Source: Haloferax massiliensis
GTDB taxonomy: Archaea > Halobacteriota > Halobacteria > Halobacteriales > Haloferacaceae
Length of the DNA: 64,000 bases
Direction of reading: 5' to 3'
NCBI RefSeq assembly: GCF_001368915.1
Contig: NZ_CSTE01000002.1
Location: 162,248-226,247 of the forward strand
The notes under the pieces are model-generated. The model did not search any database, was not told the origin of the DNA, and saw only the letters and a program-made list of their open reading frames with translations. Positions 16,928-26,549 of the stretch are shown in pieces; within the stretch, counting starts at the first letter, position 1, and every line of letters starts with the position of its first letter. A program made the translations under genes and the position numbers.

Positions 16928-17269
16928 ATGGCCGACTTCACCCTCTTCGAGGTTCACCTGCACGACGGCTTCGAGTTCAGCCCGACCAACAGCGCGCCGC
17001 TGCTCTCCAAGGGCGCTGACGCGGAACTCGAAACCGACGACGAATCGAACGACGACTACGACGCCGAATTCGACGCCGACGAGGCTGACGAGACCGACGA
17101 GGCCGAGTCGGGCGGCCGTCCCGGACTGGGGCTACTCGTCGGGCTGGTCCTGCTCGTCGGCATCGCGGCGGCGGTCCGCTACATCCGCGGCGACGGCGAC
17201 GACCTCGACGAACTGGCCGACCTCGACGATTCCGACGAGGAGCGCGACGAAGTCGAAGTCGACGCCTGA
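16928..17269 (+). CDS. Acidic single-pass membrane protein, unknown function
   Basis: About 113 residues: a conserved-looking N-terminal stretch MADFTLFEVHLHDGFEF, an Asp/Glu-rich linker (roughly residues 30-65), one hydrophobic helix (about 70-86) and an acidic C-terminal tail. Alternative starts are an ATG two codons upstream and a GTG at 16910. A TATA-like GCATATCC about 25-30 bases upstream supports a near-leaderless start. It precedes mevalonate kinase but with a 118-base gap and a separate promoter there. No family recognised. Confidence 0.7.
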   Translation: MADFTLFEVHLHDGFEFSPTNSAPLLSKGADAELETDDESNDDYDAEFDADEADETDEAESGGRPGLGLLVGLVLLVGIAAAVRYIRGDGDDLDELADLDDSDEERDEVEVDA

Positions 17270-17387
17270 ACCGGCGTCCCGAACACCGTTTTTCCGCGGC
17301 CGTCCCCCGACCGTTACCGCCGACCACCACCGCCGAGTTCGGCCGCGGTCGGATACCCTTAAGCGAATCCCGTAGCAACTCCGGGGT

Positions 17388-18464
17388 ATGACCGTTTCGA
17401 GCGCTCCCGGCAAGGTGTACCTGTTCGGGGAGCACGCAGTCGTCTACGGCGAACCGGCGGTCCCCTGCGCGGTCGAGCGCCGGGCGACCGTCACCGTCTC
17501 CGCCCGCGAGGACGACCACGTCCGCGTCCGCGCCGAGGACCTGAGTCTCAACGGCTTCACCGTCGAGTACCGCGGCTCGACCGGCGACCGGCCCGACGTG
17601 GACGTTCCGGCACCGCTCGTGGAGGCCGCGATGGGCTACATCGACGCCGCGGTCGACGAGGCCCGCGACGCCGCCGACGCGCCCGACGCCGGCTTCGACA
17701 TCACCGTCGAAAGCGACATCCCGCTCGGGGCCGGCCTCGGCTCCTCCGCGGCGGTCGTCGTCGCCGGCATCGACGCCGCGACCCGCGAACTCGGCGTCGA
17801 ACTCGCGCCGCGCGAAATCGCGGAACGCGCCTACCGCGCCGAACACGAGGTCCAAGACGGACAGGCGTCCCGCGCCGATACCTTCTGTTCGGCGATGGGC
17901 GGGGCCGTCCGCGTCGAGGGCGACGACTGCCGGACCATCGACGCGCCGCCGCTCCCGTTCGTCATCGGCTTCGACGGCGGCGCGGGCGACACCGGCGCGC
18001 TCGTCTCCGGCGTCCGCGCGCTCCGCGAGGAGTACGACTTCGCCGCCGACACCGTCTCGACCGTCGGCGACGTCGTCCGCCGGGGCGAGGAACTGCTGGC
18101 CGAGGCGGTCCCCGACGCCGACGAACCCTCCGAGGAACTCCTCTCCGAACTCGGCCGCTTCATGAACTTCAACCACGGCCTGCTCGAAGCTCTCGGCGTC
18201 TCCTCGCGCTCGCTCGACTCGATGGTGTGGGCCGCCCGCGAGGCCGGCGCGTACGGCGCGAAACTGACCGGCGCGGGCGGCGGCGGCTGTATCGTCTCGC
18301 TCGACCCGACGCCCGAGACCCAGACCGCGCTCCGATTCACCCCCGGCTGCGAGGACGCCTTCCGCGCCGAACTCGCCACCGAGGGCGTCAGAGTCGAGGT
18401 GCCGCCCGGGGCCGAGGTTGACGCCGAGGGCGACTCCGAACCCGACCGGGGGGACTCGGCGTGA
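17388..18464 (+). CDS. mvk: Mevalonate kinase
   Basis: 358 residues, GHMP kinase fold. Phosphorylates mevalonate to mevalonate 5-phosphate in the isoprenoid pathway that supplies archaeal lipid chains. The SSAPGKVYLFGEHAVVYG start, ATP loop PLGAGLGSSAAVVV (about 112-125) and C-terminal KLTGAGGGGC motif are all conserved. A TATA-like CCTTAAGCG sits ~30 bases upstream of the ATG, giving a leaderless mRNA. It overlaps the next gene, isopentenyl phosphate kinase, by 4 bases (GTGA), coupling two steps of the modified archaeal mevalonate pathway. Confidence 0.96.
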   Translation: MTVSSAPGKVYLFGEHAVVYGEPAVPCAVERRATVTVSAREDDHVRVRAEDLSLNGFTVEYRGSTGDRPDVDVPAPLVEAAMGYIDAAVDEARDAADAPDAGFDITVESDIPLGAGLGSSAAVVVAGIDAATRELGVELAPREIAERAYRAEHEVQDGQASRADTFCSAMGGAVRVEGDDCRTIDAPPLPFVIGFDGGAGDTGALVSGVRALREEYDFAADTVSTVGDVVRRGEELLAEAVPDADEPSEELLSELGRFMNFNHGLLEALGVSSRSLDSMVWAAREAGAYGAKLTGAGGGGCIVSLDPTPETQTALRFTPGCEDAFRAELATEGVRVEVPPGAEVDAEGDSEPDRGDSA

Positions 18465-19207
18465 GTCTCGTCGTCCTCAAACTCGGCGGGAGCGTCGTCA
18501 CCGACAAGGACGAACCGGAGACCGTGGACGAGGCGGGGCTGGCGGCCGCGGCGGACGCGGTTTCGACCCTCGCCGAGTCGGGCCGCGTCGTCGTCGTCCA
18601 CGGCGGCGGGAGCTTCGGCCACCACCACGCCGCCGAACACGGCGTCTCCTCGGACTCCGGGAGCCGCGACGCCCGCGGCGTCCGCGCCATCCACGACGCG
18701 ATGAAGCGCCTCAACGACGCCGTCCTCGACGCCCTCGCGGACCGCGGCGTCGCGGCCCTGCCGGTCCACCCGCTTTCGGCCGGCGCGCGCGAGGCCGACG
18801 GCTCGCTGTCGCTTCCTCTCGCGGCGACCGAAACGATGCTCGACGAGGGCTTCGTCCCGGTCCTCCACGGGGACGTCATCGCGCACGCGGGGAAGGGCGC
18901 GACCATCGTCAGCGGCGACGACCTCGTGGTGTCGCTCGCGTCCGGTCTCGGCGCGGACCGCGTCGGGCTCTGTTCGACCGTCCCCGGCGTCCTCGACGCC
19001 GACGGCGACGTGATTCCCGAGATTACGGCGTTCGCGGACGCGGCCGACGCGCTCGGCGGGTCGGACTCGACCGACGTGACCGGCGGCATGGCCGCGAAGG
19101 TCAGAAAACTGCTCGCGCTCGGCGCGCCGGCGCACGTGTTCGGCCCCGAGGGGCTGTCGGCGTTCGTCGCCGGCGAGTCGCCGGGGACCGTCATCCGCGG
19201 GGAGTAG
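18461..19207 (+). CDS. ipk: Isopentenyl phosphate kinase
   Basis: 248 residues, amino-acid kinase fold, starting with GTG in the overlap with mvk. IPK phosphorylates isopentenyl phosphate to isopentenyl diphosphate, the last step of the alternative archaeal mevalonate route in which decarboxylation precedes the second phosphorylation. The VLKLGGSVVTDKD start, HGGGSFGHHHA loop (which includes the substrate-binding histidine) and SGDDLVVSLA / DVTGGMAAKV motifs identify it. Operonic linkage to mvk supports the pathway assignment. Confidence 0.95.
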   Translation: MSLVVLKLGGSVVTDKDEPETVDEAGLAAAADAVSTLAESGRVVVVHGGGSFGHHHAAEHGVSSDSGSRDARGVRAIHDAMKRLNDAVLDALADRGVAALPVHPLSAGAREADGSLSLPLAATETMLDEGFVPVLHGDVIAHAGKGATIVSGDDLVVSLASGLGADRVGLCSTVPGVLDADGDVIPEITAFADAADALGGSDSTDVTGGMAAKVRKLLALGAPAHVFGPEGLSAFVAGESPGTVIRGE

Positions 19208-19231
19208 CGCGTAGCCGGCGTCGAACGCGAC

Positions 19232-19978
19232 TCAGAGTTCGACGACCAATCCGTCTTCTGCGACTCGGACCTCGCCGTCGAAGCGCTCGCTCACGCCCGC
19301 CCGGAGGTCGTCGGTGACGCGGTCGGCGTGGGGGTAGAGATGCGTCAGGAAGACCGAATCGATGTCCCGACCGGCGAGCGCCTCGCCCACCTGCGACGGC
19401 GTCGGGTGGTTCGACACGTCCACGTCGTCCGGGAACGAGCAGTCGTGCGCGAGGACGCTCGCGCCGTCGGCGAAGTCGCCGAGGGCGGAGAACGCCTCGG
19501 TGTCTCCGGAGAAGACGAAATCGGCCTCGCCCCGCTCGTTGCTGAAGCGGTAGGCGAGCGTCGGCATCGAGTGGCGGACTTCGAACCCCATCACGTCGAA
19601 GCCGGCGACGCCGAACTCGGTCGGGCCGACCTCCCGAATCTGCACGTCGAGGCGGCCCCGCAGGTAGTCGTGGACGTCGAACAGCCCCTCGACGAGGGCT
19701 TCCGTCCCCTCCGGCCCGACGATTTCGAGGCTGTCAGCGCCGGCGAGCCACCGGGCTTTCACGAGCGCCATGAGGTCCGACACGTGGTCGAGGTGGTGGT
19801 GCGTGAGGAGGACCGACGAGACGCCCTCGTAGCCGACTTCCGTCTCGGCGAGGCGGGCGAGGACGCCCGACCCGCAGTCCACGAGGAGGGCGTTGCCGTC
19901 CGATTCGAGGAGGAGTCCGGTCTGGGCGCGGCCGGTGACGGGCATCGCGCTGCCGGTGCCGAGGAACGTGACGCGCAT
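19232..19978 (-). CDS. Metallo-beta-lactamase fold hydrolase, RNase Z-like
   Basis: 248 residues of the RNase Z / ElaC-like MBL branch. MRVTFLGTGSAMP at the N-terminus, the zinc motif THHHLDH (59-65), FSGDTEAF and the distal LTHLYPHAD histidine are conserved. At 248 residues it is shorter than most RNase Z and lacks a clear exosite arm, so tRNA 3' processing is not certain; an alternative is a general phosphodiesterase. It converges on ipk and diverges from the Lhr helicase gene. Confidence 0.82.
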   Translation of the reverse strand: MRVTFLGTGSAMPVTGRAQTGLLLESDGNALLVDCGSGVLARLAETEVGYEGVSSVLLTHHHLDHVSDLMALVKARWLAGADSLEIVGPEGTEALVEGLFDVHDYLRGRLDVQIREVGPTEFGVAGFDVMGFEVRHSMPTLAYRFSNERGEADFVFSGDTEAFSALGDFADGASVLAHDCSFPDDVDVSNHPTPSQVGEALAGRDIDSVFLTHLYPHADRVTDDLRAGVSERFDGEVRVAEDGLVVEL

Positions 19979-20082
19979 GCGCAGAGCTACCACGGCGGCG
20001 GCGTTAGTCCTTGTGCTCGCCGGGTCGGTCGTCCGCGGGGACAGGCACAACCCTCATACCCGCGCGGGCTAACCCCGAGGTA

Positions 20083-22839
20083 ATGACCCGGCGCGGCCGC
20101 TCGCTTCTCGCGTCGAGAGGCGGCGACTACGAGTTCGACCCCGAGTCGGTGTCCGTCGCCGACGAGGACGTCCTCGACCTGCTGGAGCCCGCCGTCCAAG
20201 CGTGGTGGGTCGACCGGTTCGGGGAGTTCGTCCCCGGCAACGGCGGCTTTTTCACCCCGCCGCAGCGCGGAGCCATCCCGCACATCCACGACGGCGACAA
20301 CGCCCTCATCTGCGCGCCGACGGGGTCGGGAAAGACCCTCGCCTCCTTCACGGCCATCATCAACGAGCTGTTCCGCCGCGACCGGGGGTCGCCCGACGGC
20401 CTCGACAACTCGGTGTACTGCCTCTACGTCTCGCCGCTGAAGTCGCTCGCGAACGACATCCACCGGAACCTGACCGAGCCGCTTTCGGGCATCGCCGACA
20501 TCGCCGAGGGCCGCGGCGAGACGGTTGACATCAGACACGCCATCCGCCACGGCGACACCTCCTCGGCGGACCGCCAGAAGATGCTGTCTGAGACGCCGCA
20601 CATCCTCAACACGACGCCCGAGACGCTGGCGATTCTGCTCAACTCGCCGAAGTTCAAAGAGAAGCTCCGAACCGTCGAGTACGTCGTCGTCGACGAGATT
20701 CACAGCCTCGCGGAGAACAAACGCGGCACGCACCTGTCGGTGTCGCTGGAGCGACTGGAGGACCTCGCCGAGTCGTCGCCGACGCGCATCGGCTGTTCGG
20801 CCACCGTCGAACCGCTCGACACGGTCGCGGAGTTCCTCGTCGGTTGCGAGGGCGGCGACCCCCGCGACTACGAACTCGTGGACACGCGGTTCGTCCGCGA
20901 CTTCGACGTCCGACTGGAGTGCCCGACCGACGACCTGATTCGGACGCCCCGAAGCGAGGTCCAGAGCCGGTTTTACGACCGCCTGCACGACCTCGTCGCC
21001 TCGCACACGAACACGCTCGTGTTCACCAACACCCGGTCTGGCGCGGAGCGCGTCCTCCACAACCTCCGCGAGGAGTTCGACGACATCGACGAGTCGAACT
21101 CGGGCTGCCACCACGGGAGCCTCTCGAAAGAGCGCAGACAGGAGATCGAGTCGAAGCTGAAGGCCGGCGAGCTTCGCGTCGTCACCACCTCCACGAGCCT
21201 CGAACTCGGCATCGACATGCCCCACATCGACCTCGTGGTGCAGGTCGGCTCTCCCAAATCCGTCGCCGCGCTCCTCCAGCGGGTCGGCCGCGCGGGCCAC
21301 CAGCTCGGCCAGACGGTCGAAGGCCGCGTCATCGCCCTCGACAGGGACGAACTCGTCGAGTGCGCGGTGATGCTCTCGAAGGCCGAGTCAGGGTTCGTCG
21401 ACCGGGTGTTCATCCCCGAGAACGCCTTCGACGTGGCCGCCCAGCAGGTGTACGGCATGGCCATCAACGCGATTCGCCCCGAGTCGGAACTCCGCGAGAC
21501 GCTCCGGCGGGCCTACCCCTATCGGAACTTCTCGGACGACGACTTCGAGCGCCTCTTTCGCTATCTCACCGCCGACTACGACGGCCTCGAAGACAAGAAC
21601 GTCTACGCGAAAATCTGGCGCGACACCAACGACCCGCCGGACGGCGAACACCACTACGAGGAGTACCCCGTCGGCGAGCCGCTCATCGGCAAACGCGGTC
21701 GGATGGCCCGCGTCATCTACATGACCAACATCGGCACGATTCCCGATTCCTTCACCTGTGACGTGCTGGTCCGCGGGGCCGACCAGTGGGTCGGCACGCT
21801 CGACGAGGGCTACCTCGACACGCTGGAGAAAGGCGACGTGTTCGTCCTCGGCGGCGACCACTTCGCGTACCGCTACCGCCGCGGGTCGAAGGTGTACGTC
21901 GACCGCACCGCCCAGCGCCCGACGGTCCCCTCGTGGTTCTCCGAGCGCCTGCCGCTTTCGTACGACCTCGGCCGCGAACTCGCGGCATTTCAGGCAGACC
22001 TCGTGGACCGACTCGACGCCGGCGGCGCGCCCGCCGTCAGGTCGTGGCTCCGGGAGTTCCCGCTCGACGAGAACAGCGTCCGCGCCGTCACGCGGATGTT
22101 CGACGAGCAGGTCAGATACGCCGGCCCCGAGAGCGTGGCGACGCCCGACAGACTCGTCGTCGAGACCGAACTCGACCGCGAGGCCTACCGCCGGCATTTC
22201 TACGTGCATTGCACCTACGGCCGGCGGTTCAACGACGGGCTCTCGCGGCTCCTCGCGTACCACGCGGCCCGCCGGACGAACGCGAACGTGCAGGTCGCCG
22301 TCGCCGACAACGGCTTTTCGCTGTCGATGCCGCTCAACCGCAAGGTCGACCTCGCGGGCGTCCTCCGCGACCTCAACCCCGAGGAAGTCGAGGACGACCT
22401 GCGGGCCGCCCTCGACGGGACCGACCTCCTGAAGCGCTACTTCCGCATCAACGCGACGCGCTCGCTCATGATTCTCAAGCGCTACAAGGGCTACGAGAAG
22501 TCGGCCGCCCAACAGCAGGTCTCCTCGGAGATGCTGCTGTCGTTCGCACAGGACCTCGACGAGTTCGCGGTGATAGAAGAGACCTACCGCGAGATTCTCG
22601 AAGACAAACTGAACCTCGACGCCATCGAGGACGCGGTTGCGGCGATTCGGGCGGGCGACGTGGACGTGGTCGGCCACCAGGTCTCGTCGCCGACGCCGCG
22701 GGCGTTCGGCCTCGCCACGCTGACGGCGAGCGACGTGGTCCTCGCCGAAGACGAGAGCGCGGCGCTCAGGGAGTTCCACGAGCGCGTCAAAGCGGAAATC
22801 GACGACGACGAGGCGGACCTCGATATCGACGTGAACTGA
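20083..22839 (+). CDS. lhr: Lhr-family ATP-dependent helicase
   Basis: 918 residues. Superfamily 2 helicase of the archaeal Lhr type: motif I APTGSGKT (78-85), DEIH box (204-207), motif III CSATV, RecA2 motifs TSTSLELGIDMPHIDLV and the QRVGRAGH motif VI, then the winged-helix and Lhr-core C-terminal domains. Lhr proteins unwind DNA/RNA hybrids and forks and are linked to DNA repair. The ATG at 20083 gives MTRRGRSLLA; the extra 24 codons upstream are Arg/Pro-rich and unlikely. It converges on the nuclease-helicase gene. Confidence 0.93.
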   Translation: MTRRGRSLLASRGGDYEFDPESVSVADEDVLDLLEPAVQAWWVDRFGEFVPGNGGFFTPPQRGAIPHIHDGDNALICAPTGSGKTLASFTAIINELFRRDRGSPDGLDNSVYCLYVSPLKSLANDIHRNLTEPLSGIADIAEGRGETVDIRHAIRHGDTSSADRQKMLSETPHILNTTPETLAILLNSPKFKEKLRTVEYVVVDEIHSLAENKRGTHLSVSLERLEDLAESSPTRIGCSATVEPLDTVAEFLVGCEGGDPRDYELVDTRFVRDFDVRLECPTDDLIRTPRSEVQSRFYDRLHDLVASHTNTLVFTNTRSGAERVLHNLREEFDDIDESNSGCHHGSLSKERRQEIESKLKAGELRVVTTSTSLELGIDMPHIDLVVQVGSPKSVAALLQRVGRAGHQLGQTVEGRVIALDRDELVECAVMLSKAESGFVDRVFIPENAFDVAAQQVYGMAINAIRPESELRETLRRAYPYRNFSDDDFERLFRYLTADYDGLEDKNVYAKIWRDTNDPPDGEHHYEEYPVGEPLIGKRGRMARVIYMTNIGTIPDSFTCDVLVRGADQWVGTLDEGYLDTLEKGDVFVLGGDHFAYRYRRGSKVYVDRTAQRPTVPSWFSERLPLSYDLGRELAAFQADLVDRLDAGGAPAVRSWLREFPLDENSVRAVTRMFDEQVRYAGPESVATPDRLVVETELDREAYRRHFYVHCTYGRRFNDGLSRLLAYHAARRTNANVQVAVADNGFSLSMPLNRKVDLAGVLRDLNPEEVEDDLRAALDGTDLLKRYFRINATRSLMILKRYKGYEKSAAQQQVSSEMLLSFAQDLDEFAVIEETYREILEDKLNLDAIEDAVAAIRAGDVDVVGHQVSSPTPRAFGLATLTASDVVLAEDESAALREFHERVKAEIDDDEADLDIDVN

Positions 22840-22864
22840 GAGTCGATTGGCCGCCGAGACGCCC

Positions 22865-25519
22865 TTACCGCCGCGCCCACGCGAGCATCCGGTCGTAGAA
22901 CGGGTCGGATTCGAGCGCGTCGGCGTCGCCGACGAGACACAGCGCCTTCTTCGCCCGCGTGAGGGCGACGTTGATGCGGCGGTGGTCCTCGAACAGCGGG
23001 CCGTCCAACTCGCCGGTGGCGACGAAGGAGACGACGATGACCTCCTTCGAGGAGCCCTGGAACCGGTCGACCGTGTCGACGGTGGCGTCGGTTCGGCGGG
23101 AGATTTCGGCGACCTGCGCCCGGAACGGGGCGATGACGCCGATGTCGTCGGTGTCGACGCCGGCGGCCTCGTAGGCGGCGACGACCTCGGCCACGCGGTC
23201 AGCCTCGACGGGGTTCGTGTTGCCGACGCGACGGCCGTCGGGGTCGACGAAGGAGACTTGGTCCGCGAGTTCGGCGGGGAGGTCCGCGGTGTCGACGCCG
23301 AGGTCGCGGAGGTGCTGAGCCGCGACGGCCCCCGTGGCCGGGCGGAGCGCGCCGTCGTAGAACTCCTTGGAGGCGAACGCCTGAATCCGCTGGGACATTC
23401 GGTACTGGCGGTCGAGCATGACCGAGGCGTCGGGGTAGGTCTCGATGAGCCGCTGGAACAGCGATGTCTGGAGGTCGTTTTCGGCGCGGACGACCGGCGG
23501 AAGCTGTTTGTGGTCGCCGACGAGGACGAACCGGTCGGCGAGGTTGACGGCGGCGAGCGTCCCCGGTTCGGTTATCTGCGACGCCTCGTCGACGAGCGCC
23601 GCGTCGAACGACTGCTCGCGCATCACGCGCGACCCGCAGGAGGCGGTGGTCGCGGCGACGACCGGCGCGTCGCGGAGGGCGGCGGCGAGCGCGTTCGGGT
23701 CGCCGCTCCGCGAGAGGCGCACGTCCTGCATGTCCTCGCGGACGCCCGATTCGGTGCCGACGCGAACAATGTCCTCGAAGCCTTGGTCGCGCAGGGCTTC
23801 GAGCGCGTTGTCGACCGCGCGGTTCGTGAAGGCCGAGAGCAAGACGCGGTTGCCGTCCTCGACGAGCGCGCGGATGGTCCGGGCGATGGTGTAGGTCTTG
23901 CCCGTCCCCGGCGGCCCGTGGATGAGCGCGAGGTCGTCGGCGTCGACCGCGAGGCGCACCGCGTCGTCCTGCGCGTCGTTGTTGTCGATGAACGTGCGAC
24001 CCGCAGAGCGGTCCGCAAACTCGGGGTCGCGGCGGCCGAACAGGGCGTCCTTGCGCTCGGGCGAGCCCTTGAGCACCGCGTCGTGGAGGGCGGTGAGCAG
24101 GCGGTCGACGGTGAGTTCGGAGGGGTAGGCGTCGAGGCGTCGGAGCGGGACGGGCTCGTCGGTCGTGACGACGATTTCGTCGCCGAGTTCGACGATGCGC
24201 GCGAGTTCGGCGTGCCCCTCGACGGGGTGGCCGTCGCTGGCGAGCGCCACGTCGCCCGCGCGGAGTTTCGACACCGCGTCGTCGGTCTGCTCCGCCCGGA
24301 GTTCCCACGTGCCGTCGGGGCGCTCGGTCCGGCCGAGTGGTTCGAGGCCGATGAGCGCCCGGTCGTCGTCGGCGCGCTCCTCGGCGCTCTGGTCCCAGAG
24401 TTTGCGGTACTCGTTGTGGACCGCCCGGCGCTCCTCCTCGACCGCGCGGTAGAAGCGGTCGAAGTAGTCGCGTTCGTCATCGGGAACCGGAGTCCCGATT
24501 GCGCCGGCTTTCGACTCCTGTCCGAGCCTGCCGGAGACGACCATGCAGGTGTCCTTCTCGAAGCAGTACTCGCACTTCGAGTTCACCTCGTAGCCGGTCG
24601 GCACCGACATGTCGTGTTCCATCGCCGCGATTTCGTTGCGGGTGCGGACGACGAATTCGAGGAGGCCGCGACCGATGGAGAAGTCCTTCGCCGGCGAGAG
24701 GTCGCCCGACTCCTCGGTGCGGTCGAGCGTCGTGTTCTTCGTGTAGAGGAGCGTCCCCGTGTCGACCGGGACGCCCCGCTCTTCGAGGATGAGCGCGTAG
24801 GAGGCGGCCTGAATCTTGTCCTGAAACCGCGGGTCGCGGTTGAGGTTCTTACCGGTCTTGAGTTCGACGGGCGACCCCCGGCGGAGGGCGTCGGCGCGGC
24901 CCTTGATGCCGAACGTCGGCGAGATGAGGGTGTACTCCGAGCGCCACTCGTCCTCGTCGGTGAGGACGCCCTGCGAGAGCCAGCCCTCGATGGCGGCGGC
25001 GTTGCGGCGCACCTCGTCCGCGACCTCGTCGACCTCGCGGCCGAGCAGGCCGAGTTCGAGGCCGCGCTCGTCGATGCGCTCGTCGATGGACGAGTCGAGG
25101 TCGCGGCCGCGGAGGAGGTCGCCGAACACGTCGTGGACGATGGTCCCTTTCACAACCGGGTAGTTCAGCGGGATGCCCGAGAGCTTGTTCAGGTAGTACA
25201 TCCGCGAGCACTGCACCCACGAGCGGACGTCAGTCACGTCCACGAGGAAGTCGGGCTCGACGACGACGAACGACTCCGAGCCGGTCGAATACGTCGTCTC
25301 GCCGCGGTACTCGGACTCCTCGGCGTCGGTGACGAGGAGGTCCATGCCCGGTTCGGCGTGTTCGGCGGCGTGGGTCCACTTCCCCCAGAGGGTGACGGTC
25401 ACCGGCTCTCCGGTCCCGCGCTCGGGGCGGAGCGTCACCTCCGCCAGCGAGCGCTCGCCGTGCTTCGTTTCGACGTCGCGCGGCTCGCCGACCTCGACGA
25501 GCGGACCGCGAAGGTTCAC
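22865..25519 (-). CDS. Dna2-like fusion: Fe-S RecB-type nuclease plus SF1 helicase
   Basis: 884 residues from a GTG start about 25-30 bases downstream of a TATA-like CTATTTGC, so probably leaderless. Residues 1-85 form an OB-like domain (PVTVTLWGKW). Then a Cas4/RecB-family nuclease: a cysteine near 101 (WVQCSRMYY), the PD-(D/E)XK core GRADALRRGSPVELKTGK around 206-225, and CEYCFEKDTC near 311-320, giving four cysteines as in 4Fe-4S nucleases. The C-terminal half is an SF1B helicase with GPPGTGKT (~533), DEASQ, GDHKQLPPV, DRFQGSSKEV and VALTRAKKAL. This is the archaeal Dna2-type architecture for end or flap processing. Confidence 0.9.
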   Translation of the reverse strand: MNLRGPLVEVGEPRDVETKHGERSLAEVTLRPERGTGEPVTVTLWGKWTHAAEHAEPGMDLLVTDAEESEYRGETTYSTGSESFVVVEPDFLVDVTDVRSWVQCSRMYYLNKLSGIPLNYPVVKGTIVHDVFGDLLRGRDLDSSIDERIDERGLELGLLGREVDEVADEVRRNAAAIEGWLSQGVLTDEDEWRSEYTLISPTFGIKGRADALRRGSPVELKTGKNLNRDPRFQDKIQAASYALILEERGVPVDTGTLLYTKNTTLDRTEESGDLSPAKDFSIGRGLLEFVVRTRNEIAAMEHDMSVPTGYEVNSKCEYCFEKDTCMVVSGRLGQESKAGAIGTPVPDDERDYFDRFYRAVEEERRAVHNEYRKLWDQSAEERADDDRALIGLEPLGRTERPDGTWELRAEQTDDAVSKLRAGDVALASDGHPVEGHAELARIVELGDEIVVTTDEPVPLRRLDAYPSELTVDRLLTALHDAVLKGSPERKDALFGRRDPEFADRSAGRTFIDNNDAQDDAVRLAVDADDLALIHGPPGTGKTYTIARTIRALVEDGNRVLLSAFTNRAVDNALEALRDQGFEDIVRVGTESGVREDMQDVRLSRSGDPNALAAALRDAPVVAATTASCGSRVMREQSFDAALVDEASQITEPGTLAAVNLADRFVLVGDHKQLPPVVRAENDLQTSLFQRLIETYPDASVMLDRQYRMSQRIQAFASKEFYDGALRPATGAVAAQHLRDLGVDTADLPAELADQVSFVDPDGRRVGNTNPVEADRVAEVVAAYEAAGVDTDDIGVIAPFRAQVAEISRRTDATVDTVDRFQGSSKEVIVVSFVATGELDGPLFEDHRRINVALTRAKKALCLVGDADALESDPFYDRMLAWARR

Positions 25520-25639
25520 GTCGAAAGCGTGGGTGAGGCGCGGGCAAATAGCCGTCGGTGGGCGCGGGCAGTTCGGCAGGTCGCGTGTGTGAATCCCCCG
25601 ACCGTCACGCTCTTTCTCTCTCGCGCGGTACGCACTCCC

Positions 25640-26212
25640 ATGCGCGTCAGAGATTGGCAGGACATCCTCTCGGAGGTCGTCGACGACGACCGCAACCGCG
25701 ACCCCGACGGGTGGCGGGCCGTCGCGGGGAGTCGCCGCCGAAGCCTCGGCGAAGACCTCTTTCTCGCCCACCCCGACGCCGGCGTCTACCAACTGAAGAC
25801 GTACGCGAAGAACCCCTACGAGGTCCGCGGCGTCGGCGCTCGCGTCGCCCGCCGCGTCGACGACGACCTCGACCCGCTGTTCCCGCGCCGGCGCGACGGC
25901 GGCGAGGGCGACGCCGGCCGGTTCGCCGTCCAGCGACCGCCCGAAGACGAGTCGCAGGCCGAGTCGATGGCGCGGCGACTCGAAGAGACCGTGAAGGTCC
26001 ACGCCGACGCGCCGACCACCGCCGACGACTTCTTCACCGACGTGATGGAGGCGCTCGAAAGCCCGGCGTTCGGCCCGATGGACTACGAGTTCGACGCCCG
26101 GCCCGACCGCCTCGACGACCTCTCCGATGAGTTCGCGGACGCCGACGAGTTGCTCTCATCGGACCTCGACGACCTCATCGAGTCCGACGGCATCGACCGC
26201 GGCTTCCAGTAG
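25640..26212 (+). CDS. Conserved haloarchaeal hypothetical protein
   Basis: 190 residues, acidic, no transmembrane segment or recognised fold. The first ~65 residues (MRVRDWQDIL, then LFLAHPDAGVYQLKTYAKNP) look like a small folded domain; residues 75-115 are charged and low-complexity; the C-terminus is Asp-rich. It is divergent from the nuclease-helicase with about 120 bases between starts. Only the last part of a much longer open frame is real; the upstream part is antisense to the helicase. Function unknown. Confidence 0.72.
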   Translation: MRVRDWQDILSEVVDDDRNRDPDGWRAVAGSRRRSLGEDLFLAHPDAGVYQLKTYAKNPYEVRGVGARVARRVDDDLDPLFPRRRDGGEGDAGRFAVQRPPEDESQAESMARRLEETVKVHADAPTTADDFFTDVMEALESPAFGPMDYEFDARPDRLDDLSDEFADADELLSSDLDDLIESDGIDRGFQ

Positions 26213-26330
26213 GAGTCATCGGTTTCAAACCCTCGCACTCCCATTAGCCACGCATGGACGATAGGCTCCGCGGGCGGGCGCGACGACCGCCCCACTGCGG
26301 GACTTCGGAGGGACGATGGTCGGGTCGAGC

Positions 26331-26543
26331 ATGAGCGACGACGAGACGCGGCTCGCCAACAACCGGCTCAAAATCGGCTTCACCCTGCTGGTCGGCGTGT
26401 CGGCCGCGCTCGTCGCCGCGCAGGCGGGCGCGACGCTCGTTCAGGGCGCAATCGCGCTCCTCGCCGGACTGGTCATCGGCGGCCTCCTCACGTGGTACAT
26501 GAGCCGGTGGGCGCGCGAGTTCACCGCCGTGAACCGCCGGTAG
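26331..26543 (+). CDS. Small two-helix membrane protein
   Basis: 70 residues. After a short acidic N-terminus, two hydrophobic segments (about 18-35 and 38-57) are separated by a single turn, and the C-terminus is basic (SRWAREFTAVNRR), suggesting both ends face the cytoplasm. Start chosen at MSDDETRLAN; an ATG five codons upstream is possible. It converges on the zincin-like gene with 6 bases between stops. No family recognised. Confidence 0.65.
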   Translation: MSDDETRLANNRLKIGFTLLVGVSAALVAAQAGATLVQGAIALLAGLVIGGLLTWYMSRWAREFTAVNRR

Positions 26544-26549
26544 GGGGAC

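Noticed and set aside
22847-25630. Long plus-strand frame upstream of the 190-residue hypothetical protein
   Set aside because: Antisense to the nuclease-helicase; only the part from 25640 has a plausible start and codon pattern.
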